Positions 1-10,191 of a stretch of 22,467 nucleotides of DNA are shown here, piece by piece; position 1 is the first letter of the stretch, and every line of letters starts with the position of its first letter. Made by a program: the position numbers and the translations under genes. The stretch is from Mucidula mucida (Eukaryota > Basidiomycota > Agaricomycetes > Agaricales > Physalacriaceae), in assembly GCA_015501055.1 (NCBI GenBank), contig JADNYV010000552.1, forward strand, positions 1 to 22,467, in the 5' to 3' direction. Under the pieces are notes generated by a model. It saw only the letters and a list, made by a program, of their open reading frames with translations, did no database searches and was not told the DNA's origin.

Positions 1-87
1 GCCAGTAGTAATGCTCTGTGGGCGAGGCCATATTGCAGCAACAGCGCCAACAGCTGTTAGGACTGTGAAGAGCGGTACGGTCCTCAT
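1..87 (-). CDS. GH20 beta-N-acetylhexosaminidase-like protein, N-terminal fragment
   Basis: Only the first 29 codons lie in the window, with the ATG at 87 reading leftwards off the edge. They encode a hydrophobic signal peptide (MRTVPLFTVLTAVGAVAA) followed by IWPRPQSITTG. The complete GH20 enzyme at 16622-18495 has the same arrangement: a signal peptide, then LWPLPQTVSSG. The W-P-x-P-Q block just after signal cleavage is typical of the N-terminal domain of fungal secreted hexosaminidases, which remove terminal GlcNAc from chitin oligomers and glycans. This makes a second GH20 gene likely, but neither the catalytic domain nor the end can be seen. Another secreted protein with a similar start cannot be excluded. 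Confidence 0.55.
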   Translation of the reverse strand, partial: MRTVPLFTVLTAVGAVAAIWPRPQSITTG

Positions 88-644
88 GATGGCGTTGGGA
101 GGAAGAAGCAAGCTGGAGTGGTCCTTGATATGAGCTCCGCGTGCCCGAAGGCAGATAACGCGACCATGACATCCGTTTCGAAGATGGGAATCCACGAAGA
201 CGGTGCTAAGTTTATATTACAGAAGGGCTAGCATGTGTCACCTGAGCTCAACAGATCATGCGACCTCAGAGAAAGTAGGCGAGAACGTTGTTGATAGTTT
301 TCTACTAACAATTAGATGCATTCAAGTTATAGAGAGTCTTGAGACATACATAGTATTCTTGTCCAAAGGCCTACCTCAATGCACTTACTGTATCCACGGA
401 AAATGAGTGCTATACCACTCTTCAGGTAACCAGGCAAGTTCAAGTAATGGATGAGGACTGCATCACAGCAGCGCGAGTTCCCAAGATCCAAAAAGAGAAA
501 TATTGTCGCCGTCCTCACGCGTCGGCATCGTTTCCGTCCATGACTGCCTGAACACGAGACGCTGAATGGTGTTGATGGTTTGAGTTTAAGCCTCGGGGAT
601 CGGCCCGGTGAAAACCGCCCATGTTTCTATCCAACAATCAACTA
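88..644. other. Intergenic: upstream region of the left-edge gene
   Basis: This stretch holds the presumed promoter of the leftward gene starting at 87. It contains only short unrelated ORFs, with no recognisable protein, RNA gene or repeat. The right end abuts the foldback element at a TA dinucleotide (643-644). Confidence 0.5.
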
Positions 645-909
645 CTATCCGTACCGGTGGTCCGGATAATCACCTAGAAGCGGTTAAAGTGAAAATAAGT
701 CCCAGAATACAGCATTTCCCGGTCTCAATGATTTAAGAATCTAAATCAGATACCTTTTTTACATCTCTGAGCGAAGCAGTGAGAAAATAGACGGATGGGA
801 GGTATATGAAAACCGCGACGCGAGCATCAAAACTCACTGATCAGATCAGTGTTTGGGGTATTTCAGGCGCTGGAGGTTCCCAGAAAGTCTGGGAAAGCTA
901 TAGTACATA
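645..909 (+). repeat. Left inverted arm of the foldback element
   Basis: This arm pairs with 1124-1388. The four differences from the right arm lie in the segments TCTCAATG, TTTGGGG, GAAAGTCT and GCTATAG. Confidence 0.9.
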
Positions 910-1123
910 GATCCATGCTCAATACACTGATTGGCTATCATTCTTCAACAGAGAAAACACAGACGAAGCTATCGATGCCTCCCGACTGTCAGAGCGTGAC
1001 TATTCACCAAGTCAAGCGTCACGCTGTTACATCACGCTTCGACGACTCATTTCGAGGTATAAAGCTTCGTCACTCCTCTAAGTTAATAGCGGTCAGGCTA
1101 GACTACTACATACATGGTATATT

Positions 1124-1388
1124 TATGTACTACAGCTTTCCCAGATTTTCTGGGAACCTCCAGCGCCTGAAATACCCGAAACACTGATCTGATCAGTGAG
1201 TTTTGATGCTCGCGTCGCGGTTTTCATATACCTCCCATCCGTCTATTTTCTCACTGCTTCGCTCAGAGATGTAAAAAAGGTATCTGATTTAGATTCTTAA
1301 ATCATCGAGACCGGGAAATGCTGTATTCTGGGACTTATTTTCACTTTAACCGCTTCTAGGTGATTATCCGGACCACCGGTACGGATAG
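1124..1388 (-). repeat. Right inverted arm of the foldback element
   Basis: This is the reverse complement of 645-909, the same length with no gaps, followed by TA at 1389-1390. Confidence 0.9.
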
Positions 1389-1454
1389 TACTAGTATTGT
1401 ACAACTATCTCAGTGTTACACACCCGTGCTTGTTCACCCTGCTATTAGTTTACG

Positions 1455-2699
1455 CTAATCCGTCTCCTGCGGATGCACAACCAGCTTCACACCACTCACA
1501 CCACCCTTAAACGACCTCTCCAATCCATCTGCGACGCCATTCAGACCCCCAGGAAGAACCTCGAATCGGGTGGGCTACAATCATCATCAGCACACGTCCC
1601 ATTAGGACAAAATAACCAAAACACATACCACAACAACGCCCTCCTCAAACAAACCCGTAAGCTTCCCCACAATAATCTGCCCAAATGCTGCCTGCGCAGG
1701 CCACGAAACGCTCCCCGCCACATGGATAACATGCTTGCCCTCTTCCTGCCGCCCCACATTCGGAGGTACGACGGTGATGAACGTGCCCCCGGTAGAGGGA
1801 AGACAGTCCGAGGCGGCCTGCTGACAATCCGCGCTCCCGACTGTGTCGTATACCGCGCCGAGGGGGTCAGCGGTAAGGAACTTGACGACGGACGGAATGG
1901 AGGTGACGGGCGTCTGCGCGCGATCAATGAGGTCTGTCGCGCCGAGACTCTGCAGAAACACGAAATGGCGCGAGGACGCATAGACGATGATGCGCGTGAA
2001 GCCGATGAGCTTGAGGAGCTGGATGGCTAGAAGAAATGGAGTTGTGAGAGTTTGTGCAAGGTGCGACTATGGAATGTGCGAACCGTATTGGCCGACACAG
2101 GTGCTTCCCCCGATGATCAACGCTGTTTGGCCTGCATATTTGCGTTCTAGAGAAAGCGTGGGGTCGAGGCCAAGACCGATGGGCGCCTTCCCCAGCAGTC
2201 CAATGCACGCCGTGGCGAAACAGATGGGCGCGGTAACTGCTTGATCGAACGAGAGGTTTTTAGGGAGCTAGAGTGTGGCATCATTAGTAAATAGCTAATC
2301 AAGGCGCATGTAACACGAACCCTCATGACAACATTTGCAGAGACAACAACATATTGCTGATACGCGCCTCCAAACGTCTGAGAAAACCTGCAAACGGAAA
2401 GGTCAGCTTCATGAATTGACTATCAGGATGGCAGGGACTTACACTTTGTCGCCCTTGACCCATCCCTCGACGCCTTCTCCTACAGCCTCGACTTCCCCGG
2501 CAATGTCTAATCCCAGCACAGCCGGGTATTTCTCGACCATTACACCAAACTTTTGGATCTTCCAGTCCAACGGGTTAAGACCCGCCGCCGCGATCTTTAT
2601 GAGTACCTCGCCTTTCGCCGGGGTCGGAACATCGTTGGAGCGCACGACAAACGGGCCTTGCTTCTCCTCGACGAAAAGGGATTTCTGTTGTTGGGGCAT
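1455..2699 (-). CDS. Zinc-independent medium-chain reductase (enoyl-reductase / quinone-oxidoreductase-like)
   Basis: Five exons (2443-2699, 2321-2387, 2084-2267, 1629-2026, 1455-1574) join in frame with GT-AG introns into 341 residues, a normal length for the family. Residues 24-86 form the GroES-like fold, with KGEVLIKIAAAGLNPLDWK and GLDIAGEVEAVGEGV. The usual zinc-ligand motif GHE is replaced by GLDIAG, so no catalytic zinc is expected. The nucleotide-binding motif GGSTCVG lies at 161-167, followed by AIQLLKLIGFTRIIVYAS. The C-terminus (FEVLPGGLNGVADGLE) is typical of the ToxD/LovC-like trans-enoyl reductase and quinone reductase group. NAD(P)H-dependent reduction of an alpha,beta-unsaturated carbonyl is the family reaction; the substrate is unknown. 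No polyketide synthase lies nearby, so a stand-alone detoxifying or primary role is as likely as natural-product synthesis. Confidence 0.9.
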
Positions 2700-3358
2700 G
2701 CTGAAGTGGAATGAAAGTGAAAAATGTTCTCTTGCGAATTTATACCTTCTTCGTCGTCGTCACATACCTATTGGCTTTTAGTAATATAACCGTGACTCTT
2801 CGTATTGCGCCAGAGGGCCACATCATATTCGGAAGAAGAAAATCGGTAGAAAGGTCAAGATGTCATGACTGCTGACAAAAGCACAAAGGACATACTGAAA
2901 GACGAGTAGCATGTATAATTGCCGACGGTCAAGGAGAATGAATGACGCTTCGTTAGTGGTCATGACTGATCGCCTCCTTCGCACGAACAAATGACCCTCA
3001 GGGCGAGAGACGACCTGAACCATGTAGCTGGAGAAGAAGCGCATTCGCTATCATTACGTTTTCCACACTGGCACATCCTAGCGAGTGCACTCTGCCCTGA
3101 GAGCCGTTTCCCGCTGACCGTCTCATACATGGAGGATACGCTGAGCCAGATGATGATCGAGGCGAAGGTGTAGGATACACAGTCGAGTGATTGCCTCCAA
3201 TGTCGCCTAACCGGACAAGATCTGAGTCAGGTCATAGAAACGATGTGAAGACAAACACGATCAATCTACTTTGTCAATCAGCCTCTTGTTCTAAGTACTT
3301 CTAATCCTCACATAGCTTGACATTAGCTGGATATCCAGCTTATGTATCAAGGCCTGAC
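2700..3358. other. Intergenic: no gene recognised
   Basis: The left part is the presumed promoter of the reductase that starts at 2699. The remainder has only short overlapping ORFs in several frames with no recognisable motif or paired splice signals. Confidence 0.4.
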
Positions 3359-3757
3359 CTAGTCCCAGCACCTAGGCCAATCGATGATTTCCACCAGCAA
3401 ATGTGAAAGGGGTGACCTGACTATAATGCGGACAACGATGAGTCGTGTCGTTATTCTATAACGAAGACTGGGGGAAGGAGAATAATATTTTCTTCGGCGT
3501 CCGCCAGGAATCCTTTGCCGCAAAGCTGGATCTGAAGTGAGTCGCACCGTAACCTCGCTGGTATGAAGGTCAAACTGACCTCCTGTGTCGGAAACAAACG
3601 AATAGTCCATGGACCAAAGAGTCGACAGCGCGTTAACCCCTTCAACACCGAAGCGTAGTCAAGAGGCCCCAGTTCCAAGAAACAGTCCGAGGGTGACAGC
3701 AAGGATAAGTACATGCTTTGCCAACTCTGGCCGCGGAGAATAGCAAAATACGTACAT
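3359..3757 (-). pseudogene. Possible broken membrane/secreted protein gene with one in-frame TGA
   Basis: From an ATG at 3757 one frame runs to a stop at 3359, 132 sense codons, interrupted only by a TGA at 3661-3659. Before the TGA it encodes a short polar start and a strongly hydrophobic run (HVLILAVTLGLFLGTGAS), like a signal anchor. After it comes a polar region (FVSDTGGQFDLHTSEVTVRL) and then a basic stretch. I do not recognise the family. No intron that removes the TGA is apparent. It could be a nonsense-mutated gene, a sequence error, or chance. Confidence 0.25.
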
Positions 3758-4867
3758 ATTGGGATTTGGGATAGACTGGCGCAATATGCAGGGGGATCAA
3801 GTAAGACAAGCCACAACGCCAGTGTAGACGTAGTACGAGTGCAAGAGATATATCCCCTTGATCCATTGCTGGGACATCATGTTATTGATCCTGGACTCCG
3901 CTTATACCGCAAGTATGCTCTAGATACTTTTGAGAACCAGGTCAGTATCTTCGAGAGATTATTTTGATTGCGCACCTTTTTTCTTGACGGTCGGTCGCGG
4001 TACACAACATGGCGGTCAAGAACAAGGGTTAACAAACTGGACTAGGCGGGTAGGAATATCCTCGAGCTCATCCAAGGTCATGGCTTGCTCGCAGACATGA
4101 GTCCAAGTGGTCCGAGCGCAGACGATAGATTCCAGAGGGAATATGAGCGATGAAACCAGAAGCAGAGTCGACGTACCCAAGCTTCCATCGAGTCTCGAAA
4201 ACCGGCTACTAGACGATTGAGCGAGTCCCCTTGGACTGACTAAAGAGCTTGTCCTTTTGAAGGTAGAGGCGGAAAGATGGCTGACTGACCAGTTGATTTT
4301 GTCGAAATGTTGTTCAATCGCAGACTGAAAGGGAATTAAGATGGCAGCGGTAATGGCGGCAATACAGGCCAAGGGTGATCCCTCGGTTGGCTCAACAGGC
4401 CCAGCAGCTGGCTCATCATCTGGCTTGTCCGGATACATCGCCTTGTCCACGATGGGCAGAAACGTTGTCAACAGCCTCCCGAGTCGTCAACGCGATAGGA
4501 CGTGCCGTCAATCTCGTCAACATAATCCGAGGTAGAAGCGTTCATTGTATGCTGTGCCGCTAGCACCATCCTCTGGCTTGAGGATTCCGAGTCTGGAGAC
4601 GTTACATCAGGAAGGCCTGTAGCAGAAGAACGTGCTAGACACAACATCAGTAGCCAAGAGACGAGAACCTAAGCAGATGGTAAGCACACAAACACTGCGA
4701 CAATGGTCCATATGCTGTCCATTGCCCTAATCATAATGTACAGTGCTCTGCAGATAAGTAGAAAGCAAAGGAACGACGTAGGATGTTGTATGTATTAGAA
4801 AAGATATATATGAAAAAGGTCCTGGATGCTAAGATAGTCGTCGTAAAACCAACAGAGGAAGCCGTAC
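3758..4867. other. Intergenic, with weak coding-like ORFs on the minus strand
   Basis: An open frame at 4016-4471 (-), first ATG near 4438, contains an acidic stretch (MYPDKPDDEPAAGPVEPTEG) followed by a hydrophobic stretch (IAAITAAILIPF). A different frame just upstream, from about 4653 down to 4473, contains MLCLARSSATGLPDVTSPDS and looks like a signal peptide. A perfect donor (GTACGT) occurs near 4178 on the minus strand. I could not join these pieces into one convincing spliced gene, and no family is recognised. A small secreted-protein gene is possible but unproven. Confidence 0.25.
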
Positions 4868-6131
4868 TTATGCACTGTTTAAGGACAGCTCAATAGGGCA
4901 GCTGGCCGAGTTAACTTGAGTGCTAGCTCTGTGAGCACCGATGAGACCGTCAATGTGCATCTCGAGGTCCAGGCGGAATTTGACGGCTAGGAGGACAATT
5001 AAGCAAGGGTACAAAAAGCCAGAGAAGAACATACAATCCCGGACACCCGTTGTGGTGGCAGCCACGTTCTTGCAACCGTTGTACCAGTTGTTCCACGTCG
5101 TGTCGGAATCATTTGATGCGACGTAGGTGAAGTTTAAGGGTAGTAGTAATTGCGTGAATGTCTTGGCTGGTATCGTCTTATGTCCTAGATCGCCACTCGC
5201 CACTTGCCTATTGGTATTGAGGTCGTACACTTCAGCGTAGACGTGGGAAAAGGTGAGGGGTAAATAGTTGCTGCCAGTGTACACTTCGAGATCGGCAAAG
5301 GCGGGGAAAGAAAAGTTGGCTGGTGCTCGGTTGAAGTAGGTATCAACCTTTTTCTCCCAGTCGCCGGTGGCGTTGGCAAGAGGAGAATCGTTGTTGATGG
5401 TAAAGGAGGGAACGCGGGGTATCGTGAAGGCTAGAACTATGCCGATGCTATCGAACAATTAGCGCAAGCCAGACAGCTGTGAGTGCACTCACCATACACA
5501 TAAGCCGAACAGGAAAAAGGCAGTGAAGCGGCGAGTAAAATACTTTCCACATATCCCTCGCTCGCCCCGCTTCCAGGCAGTCCATTTGCCCCTCCTTGAC
5601 TCGTACTTTTTCTCCTTCCGACCGGCCTTGGTCATATCCCGTAGCTCATCCTTCTTCCACTCTGGACCTAAAGCAGGAACCGTGATCAGCTCGACAGGCC
5701 CCGATGCGCTCGCCGTGTCGTCCATTAGCTTGGGCGTCGACGGACCAAGCGGCCGGTACCTAGAGTGAGGCGATGAGCAGAGAGACGGGATATCGAGATT
5801 AGACGCACTCGTGAGCTTGATTAGAAGAATATCCAGTAAACCCCGAGCTATACTTTGGGCCAGCGTTGTTGAAATCCGCATAAATGTCGAAGCCGCCCTC
5901 GCCTTGCTCCTCGTCTCCGCCCTTCAGCGGTTCCTCCCTGCCTGCGTGAAAGAATGAACCGCGGTTGTATCCCGCTGTGCCCGTCGGTGGGCCGCCAAAG
6001 AAGGATGAGGCATCGTCTCTTGGGCGAGCACCGGTGTACTGCGACGACGGCGCCGGATAATCATTGTTGAGCGCATCAGAGCTCTTACGCCCGTAGAACG
6101 ACGAGACCGTCGATTTTCGGTCGTACTCCAT
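4868..6131 (-). CDS. Single-pass membrane protein, LEA-2/NDR1-like, conserved in agarics
   Basis: Four exons (5809-6131, 5493-5759, 5035-5447, 4868-4986) join in frame into 373 residues. Residues 1-107 are a polar cytoplasmic tail (EYDRKSTVSSFYGRKSSDAL, FFGGPPTGTAGYNR). A conserved-looking block VPALGPEWKKDELRDMTK and a very basic segment precede the membrane helix at about 186-206 (FTAFFLFGLCVCIGIVLAF). The outer domain has several N-glycosylation sequons (NATG, NFSF, NFTY, NDSD) and ends in VNSASCPIELSLN. This layout matches a protein family I know from agaricomycete genomes; its outer domain resembles the LEA-2 fold. Its function is unknown. Positive-inside topology predicts the C-terminus outside the cell or in the lumen. 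The start at 6131 was chosen because the family begins with an xYxxRKSTVSSFYG-like motif; the frame is open further upstream. Confidence 0.85.
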
Positions 6132-7378
6132 CGTTGCCGGCGATGAGCAGGGATCGTTGACGTCGTGGGAGGATGCAGGAATGTCACTTCGGTCACGGTC
6201 ACGAAACTTTACATTTGTTTCCGAATTTCGCATCATGCAGCGACCATCGCCGGTGACGATTGCATAGGCCGCCTCAAGTATACGACAGTGTTGTCCACTG
6301 CATGGATCCAAAAATCTGGCATCACAAGTGATTTTCATCACTAGGATAAGTTGTGAGTCAAGAACCAGCAGAAGACCGCCACATTAGCCATGAACCTGGA
6401 CTAACACAGCACAAGAACAGTCCGAAAGATAAGACTTGGATTCTGATGTCGATGTAAGTATCGTAACGCAGACACGGACGTGCAATGGCACTTGCTCCCA
6501 GAGGCCATCTCGGGCGGCTTCATATTCGTTGTCGATATCAATAGCCCTCAGGTCCACACAACTGAAGCCCATCTATAGCACTTCGCCTAGTACCGTAGAC
6601 GCACACCGTTCATTGGCCCGATCCTGAGCCTGCTGATTTTATTTATTACGCGCCACATCAACGTCCGACTGAAAACGTTCCCTAGCACAGTGACGAGAAA
6701 ACTGTCGCTTATCAGGCGGCCCTCAATGGACTTATACTGACAATGCGTTGTGCAATGAAACCACCAGGCGTTTGGGACGAAGCTGTTACGGGAAACGGGC
6801 GCCTTCTAGCAGATGAAGATCAGTCAATTGCCCTACCGCATCTACATATAGGTTGTATTCAGGGCAATATTAGTCCAATATACTACATCCAGGAGAAGTA
6901 AATGAGCCTCACTTGCTAGTAGGCAGCTCGGTAGTTTGAGTCCCGGTGTTCCCCTAAGTTTCAAGATGATCACGTAGCCAGGCACGTGGCCGCGCTTGCT
7001 CACGACTTGCATCATAAGTCGTTGACTTATGCCCTACGCCCAGATGCCATCGAAACCTGGGCCCGACTGTCTTCTTGGAGCTGTATCGCCTCGGTACGTC
7101 AAGACCCCGGAACGCTGATGATCGATATCGCTGTCGCCCAAAGCTTCGAAAGCACTCTAGCTGTTCAAAAGCTGTAACAACACAGCGCGGAATCCGAAAA
7201 CGCGCAAAAACAAACTTCCTACGGGCATCGACGATGGTTCCATTCATAGTGATGATGTCTGAGGCGAGTGTGCTGTACGTGACTCGCTGTGAATCTCAGG
7301 CTCTTTTGAACTGTCACTCCCCGGGTTGTCGTATAGTTACCTCGACTCTTCCCGTTGTTGAATCAATCCCTGGACACT
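6132..7378. other. Intergenic: upstream of the LEA-2-like gene; no gene recognised
   Basis: The first few hundred bases should hold the leftward promoter of the gene starting at 6131. The remaining ORFs (for example 6954-7247 minus, 7075-7452 plus) overlap in opposite frames, lack motifs and seem to be chance. No repeat or RNA gene was seen. Confidence 0.4.
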
Positions 7379-7652
7379 ATGCCTCTCTGCGTGCGACACA
7401 TCGACGAAAGCACTGGCCAGAACGTGCTTTTTCTCATCATTTTAATTCGTGAGTGATTAACATCCGCTAAGCAGCTGAACTGGAATCATGTTTCCTACAG
7501 TGGGGATTCTCCTCGGGTGCATAAGCATTGCAAGTATTGTGCTATACTGCCTTCGGAGGTCTTCAAAACTTCGTGCGCGACGCGACGACTTACCAATCGT
7601 CATTCCCATTAAATTTGTGGAAGATGAGAATCGTCGGCCTGAATCAGTCTGA
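7379..7652 (+). CDS. Small single-pass membrane protein, 73 aa, two exons
   Basis: Exon 1 (7379-7448) and exon 2 (7501-7652) are separated by a 52-nt intron with strong signals: donor GTGAGT, CTGAAC upstream of the end, acceptor CCTACAG. Spliced, they give 73 residues: a short polar start (MPLCVRHIDESTGQ), one helix at about 15-40 (NVLFLIILI joined to LGILLGCISIASIVLYC), a basic stop-transfer segment (LRRSSKLRARRDD) and an acidic, proline-containing tail. The intron is in phase 1 and falls inside the helix. Neither exon is impressive alone; the perfect hydrophobic join across the intron is the main evidence. Topology is probably C-terminus in the cytoplasm. The family is unknown. The genes at 14504-14930 and 15651-16078 have the same plan. 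Confidence 0.6.
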
Positions 7653-7865
7653 TCACAGACGCGTTTTCTCCTAGATGTCCCTTAACAGCCCATTAAAGGT
7701 ACGCTGCTCCACGATTTGTGTCGTTTCCGTGGCTCATGATGATAAATAGACGGACACGTTGATACTCGAAAACTTATGCTATAATTCCTGCTCCGACTGC
7801 CCGTCGTCGTAGTTCTGATACCATCCTGTTTGATAACTTATTGAACGTCATCCAAGTACGATTGA
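7653..7865. other. Spacer after the 73-aa membrane protein gene
   Basis: Nothing is recognised here. It probably holds the 3' end of the preceding transcript. Confidence 0.4.
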
Positions 7866-8700
7866 ATCCAATTAGATACAGTTACACGCTACTTACTCAT
7901 TACGACTCTGAGCAAACGGGATCGATGTTACCGGCCAGAGAAGAAAGCCCACTCTGTAGTTTACCCCACAATCCTCCCGGACGGATGCCTCACAAACCAT
8001 TCTCGAGCTTTGGAAAACCCGTGATTATCGTGAAGTGGTGCCCAAGCAAGTTTGTTATTGTTTGTAGTAACAGCTCATCCCTTCCTACGATGATGTTGAT
8101 CGAGGACACAGCACAAGGCTTGACTCCGCCTTGTACCGGTATAATCACGTCTTCCGATATCCTCCCCACAAGCGTTGAACAGTCATCATCCTTACCGCAT
8201 TCTTCACCGGACTTGTGTGTTCGTTTGCAGCAATGTCCTTTCCTGCTCTAATGCCGGTGACGAACCAGGTATATCTATTTGGCTACGATAACCAACGTGT
8301 CCTTATATGTCTCTCGGTCTTTGGCTACCATTCGCCTCGCCTCTCTTATCATTGACACGTCCGATCGTTGGCGGGGATCCAATCTTCCGCCACATGCAGA
8401 GGTTTTATGAGCAATCAAGCGACTCACGAAACAGACACTTCTGCTGCGGAGCTAGTCTGCAAAACGACTGCCTCAGAAGATCACCAATCTCGCTGCGAAG
8501 CTAGGGATCGATGTGCTGAGGATCCTCGCTACGCCCGGTACACAGACACCTTCGTGATGTGTTCGACAACTCGACGACTATCGATTCAAAAAACGAATCG
8601 TCAACGACATCCGAGCCGACATGCTTCATCCGAGTGGAGCGACGTCAATACTAATTGGAGAAGCAGACGCTTGACTTTGGATGGACCATGTGACGGTAAG
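7866..8700 (+). pseudogene. Unidentified coding remnant with frame changes
   Basis: Several protein-like stretches follow one another on the plus strand in different frames. From 7866 one frame reads LDTVTRYLLITTLSKRDRC and then YRPEKKAHSVVYPTILPDG. From about 7981 the next frame reads TDASQTILELWKTRDYREVV. After a 24-nt GT...AG interruption with in-frame stops (8050-8073) the same frame continues LIPSYDDVDRGHSTRLDSAL and YRYNHVFRYPPHK. A good intron (8174-8230, acceptor TTTGCAG) leads to MSFPALMPVTNQ. Further right, near 8470-8640, another frame has KITNLAAKLGIDVLRILATP and RFKKRIVNDIRADMLHP, with stops between. I do not recognise the family. A decayed gene fits best; indel errors in a real gene are the alternative. 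Confidence 0.4.
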
Positions 8701-9127
8701 TAACTTCTCTTAGGTAGATTGGTATGTACACTAACATATAACTAGGTTTCGACTGTCAATTCGGATGAATGAAATGATTGTAGTTTGTAAGTCAACGACT
8801 TTGAATTTCGAGATTTCAAGACCCTCATACTTACATACGGCGTAGATCGGGCCTCCCAGCTTCGTCACGAGCACAAAATGGCTACGTTGCCCACTATATG
8901 ATCATGGCCCCGCTGCCCTCTCTTCGGGCTGCCGTACTTGTGTCACTCGCATCCGAGGCAGGCGTCAGCCAAAGGTCTGACGGTGCCATGACGTGCGACA
9001 TGATTACAACCTTCTGCGATTATCCGTTTTCAAACACCTCTGTCTTACTAATGACGTCGGACGCTTGTACTCTTAAAAGCTCAGACGGCAACTCGAGCGC
9101 TGTTCCTCTCTCACCACATCACTGGAA
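8701..9127 (+). other. Upstream region of the short-chain dehydrogenase
   Basis: No gene was found. A TGACGTCG motif, a bZIP/CRE-like half-palindrome, lies near 9052-9059, about 70 nt before the ATG at 9128. Its activity is unknown. Confidence 0.3.
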
Positions 9128-10191
9128 ATGTCGAAATTCGCTTCAAACCAGCGCTTCACCGTCGCCAACCTCTTCAACGTCGTCGACTGGGTCTGTGTCG
9201 TTACCGGGGGCGGCACTGGCGTTGGTCTCATGATTGCTCAAGCATTCGCCAACAATGGCGCGCGTGTATACATCACTGGACGACGTGCAGAAGTCTTAGA
9301 GGCATCTGTCAAGAAATGGGGGTCCAGCCTCGGTCACGAGAAGGGGAAGCTCATTGCCATTCAAAGCGATGTGTCAGAGAAAGAGGGTATCAGACAGCTA
9401 GTGGAGAGGGTGAAGACATTGGAAGACCATGTCGACGTGCTCGTGAACAACGCGGGCATTTCGGGCGAGACTAGCGAGGTGGAGAAAGGCGATGAAAGTG
9501 CACAGGGACTCTACGACGAGCTGTGGAAGTTGACGGAAGAGGATTGGTTGCAATTGTACAAGACAAATGTAGTCGGGTGCGCATGTTTTCTCTCCGACCT
9601 TCTCTCTTCTCATCCTCCGTATAGTCATTTCTTCACTGCGACCGCGTTTCTCCCTCTTCTTGCGGCCGCGTCGAAAGCTCATCCCAATCATACTGGGACG
9701 GTTATAGACATCTCGTCTATGAGCGGGATAACATCCACTACGCAACACCACCCACAGTACAATGTATCGAAAGCGGCTTCAATCCAGCTCACGCGTAATT
9801 TGGCGCAGGAGTTCAAGCGTCCTGGAGTTGGAGTGAGAGTCAATAGTATCGCTCCAGGCATTTTCCCCAGCGAAATGACGGGTGGGCAACGCTGTTTTTT
9901 CTCCTCTTCGTTGTGATTAACGTTTTGTTCAGCTGGAAGTAGTGACGACGTGAATAAATCTGAAATTCCGACGGACGGCGACTATGGCGCGAAGAAAGGT
10001 ATTCCTGCCGGTCGACCCGGAGCTGAGAACGACATGGCTCAAGCCGCGCTGATGCTTGCAACCAACCAATACATGTACGGTCAGGTAAGAGTGTTTGTTT
10101 GTGCTTCTTGGCACGTTCCATTTTCTGAATCTTTTTACGCGTCGCATAGGTTGTTACTGTCGATGGCGGGTACCTCTTGGTTCATGGATAA
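9128..10191 (+). CDS. Short-chain dehydrogenase/reductase (SDR)
   Basis: Four exons (9128-9576, 9625-9881, 9933-10084, 10150-10191) join in frame into 299 residues. The classical SDR signature is complete: cofactor motif TGGGTGVG at 26-33, NNAG at 107-110, a catalytic serine in DISSMSG (about 180-181) and Y195-x3-K199 in YNVSK. Later come VNSIAPGIFPSEMT and the usual C-terminal DGGYLLVHG. The arginines after the second strand (TGRRAE) suggest NADP(H) preference. The reaction is reversible oxidoreduction of an alcohol and a ketone; the substrate cannot be told from sequence. The start at 9128 gives a short N-terminal extension normal for fungal members. Introns are 48, 51 and 65 nt. No neighbouring gene indicates a pathway. 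Confidence 0.93.

Larger units (their letters stand above)
645..1388. mobile_element. Foldback / MITE-like element with long inverted arms, flanked by TA
   Basis: Bases 645-909 and 1124-1388 are inverted copies of each other. Aligned by eye, the 265-nt arms match without gaps and show four substitutions, about 98.5% identity. The outer ends read CTATCCGTACCGGTGGTCCGG inwards, and TA lies directly outside both ends (643-644 and 1389-1390). This fits the TA target duplication of Tc1/mariner-type elements. The 214-nt spacer encodes no recognisable transposase; the one ORF across it (849-1187) is mostly arm sequence read through its own mirror image. Shorter palindromes sit inside the arms, for example CTGATCAGATCAG and TTCCCAGAAAGTCTGGGAA. 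I infer a non-autonomous element mobilised in trans. The superfamily is uncertain because a 2-bp TA duplication is weak evidence. Confidence 0.85.

Noticed and set aside
849..1187. 112-codon plus-strand ORF inside the foldback element
   Set aside because: Much of it is one arm read forward and the other arm read as its mirror image. It has no transposase motif and is a by-product of the inverted repeat.
1473..2030. 185-codon plus-strand ORF
   Set aside because: It lies antisense to exons 4 and 5 of the reductase, crosses an intron and has no motif. It is a shadow of the real gene.
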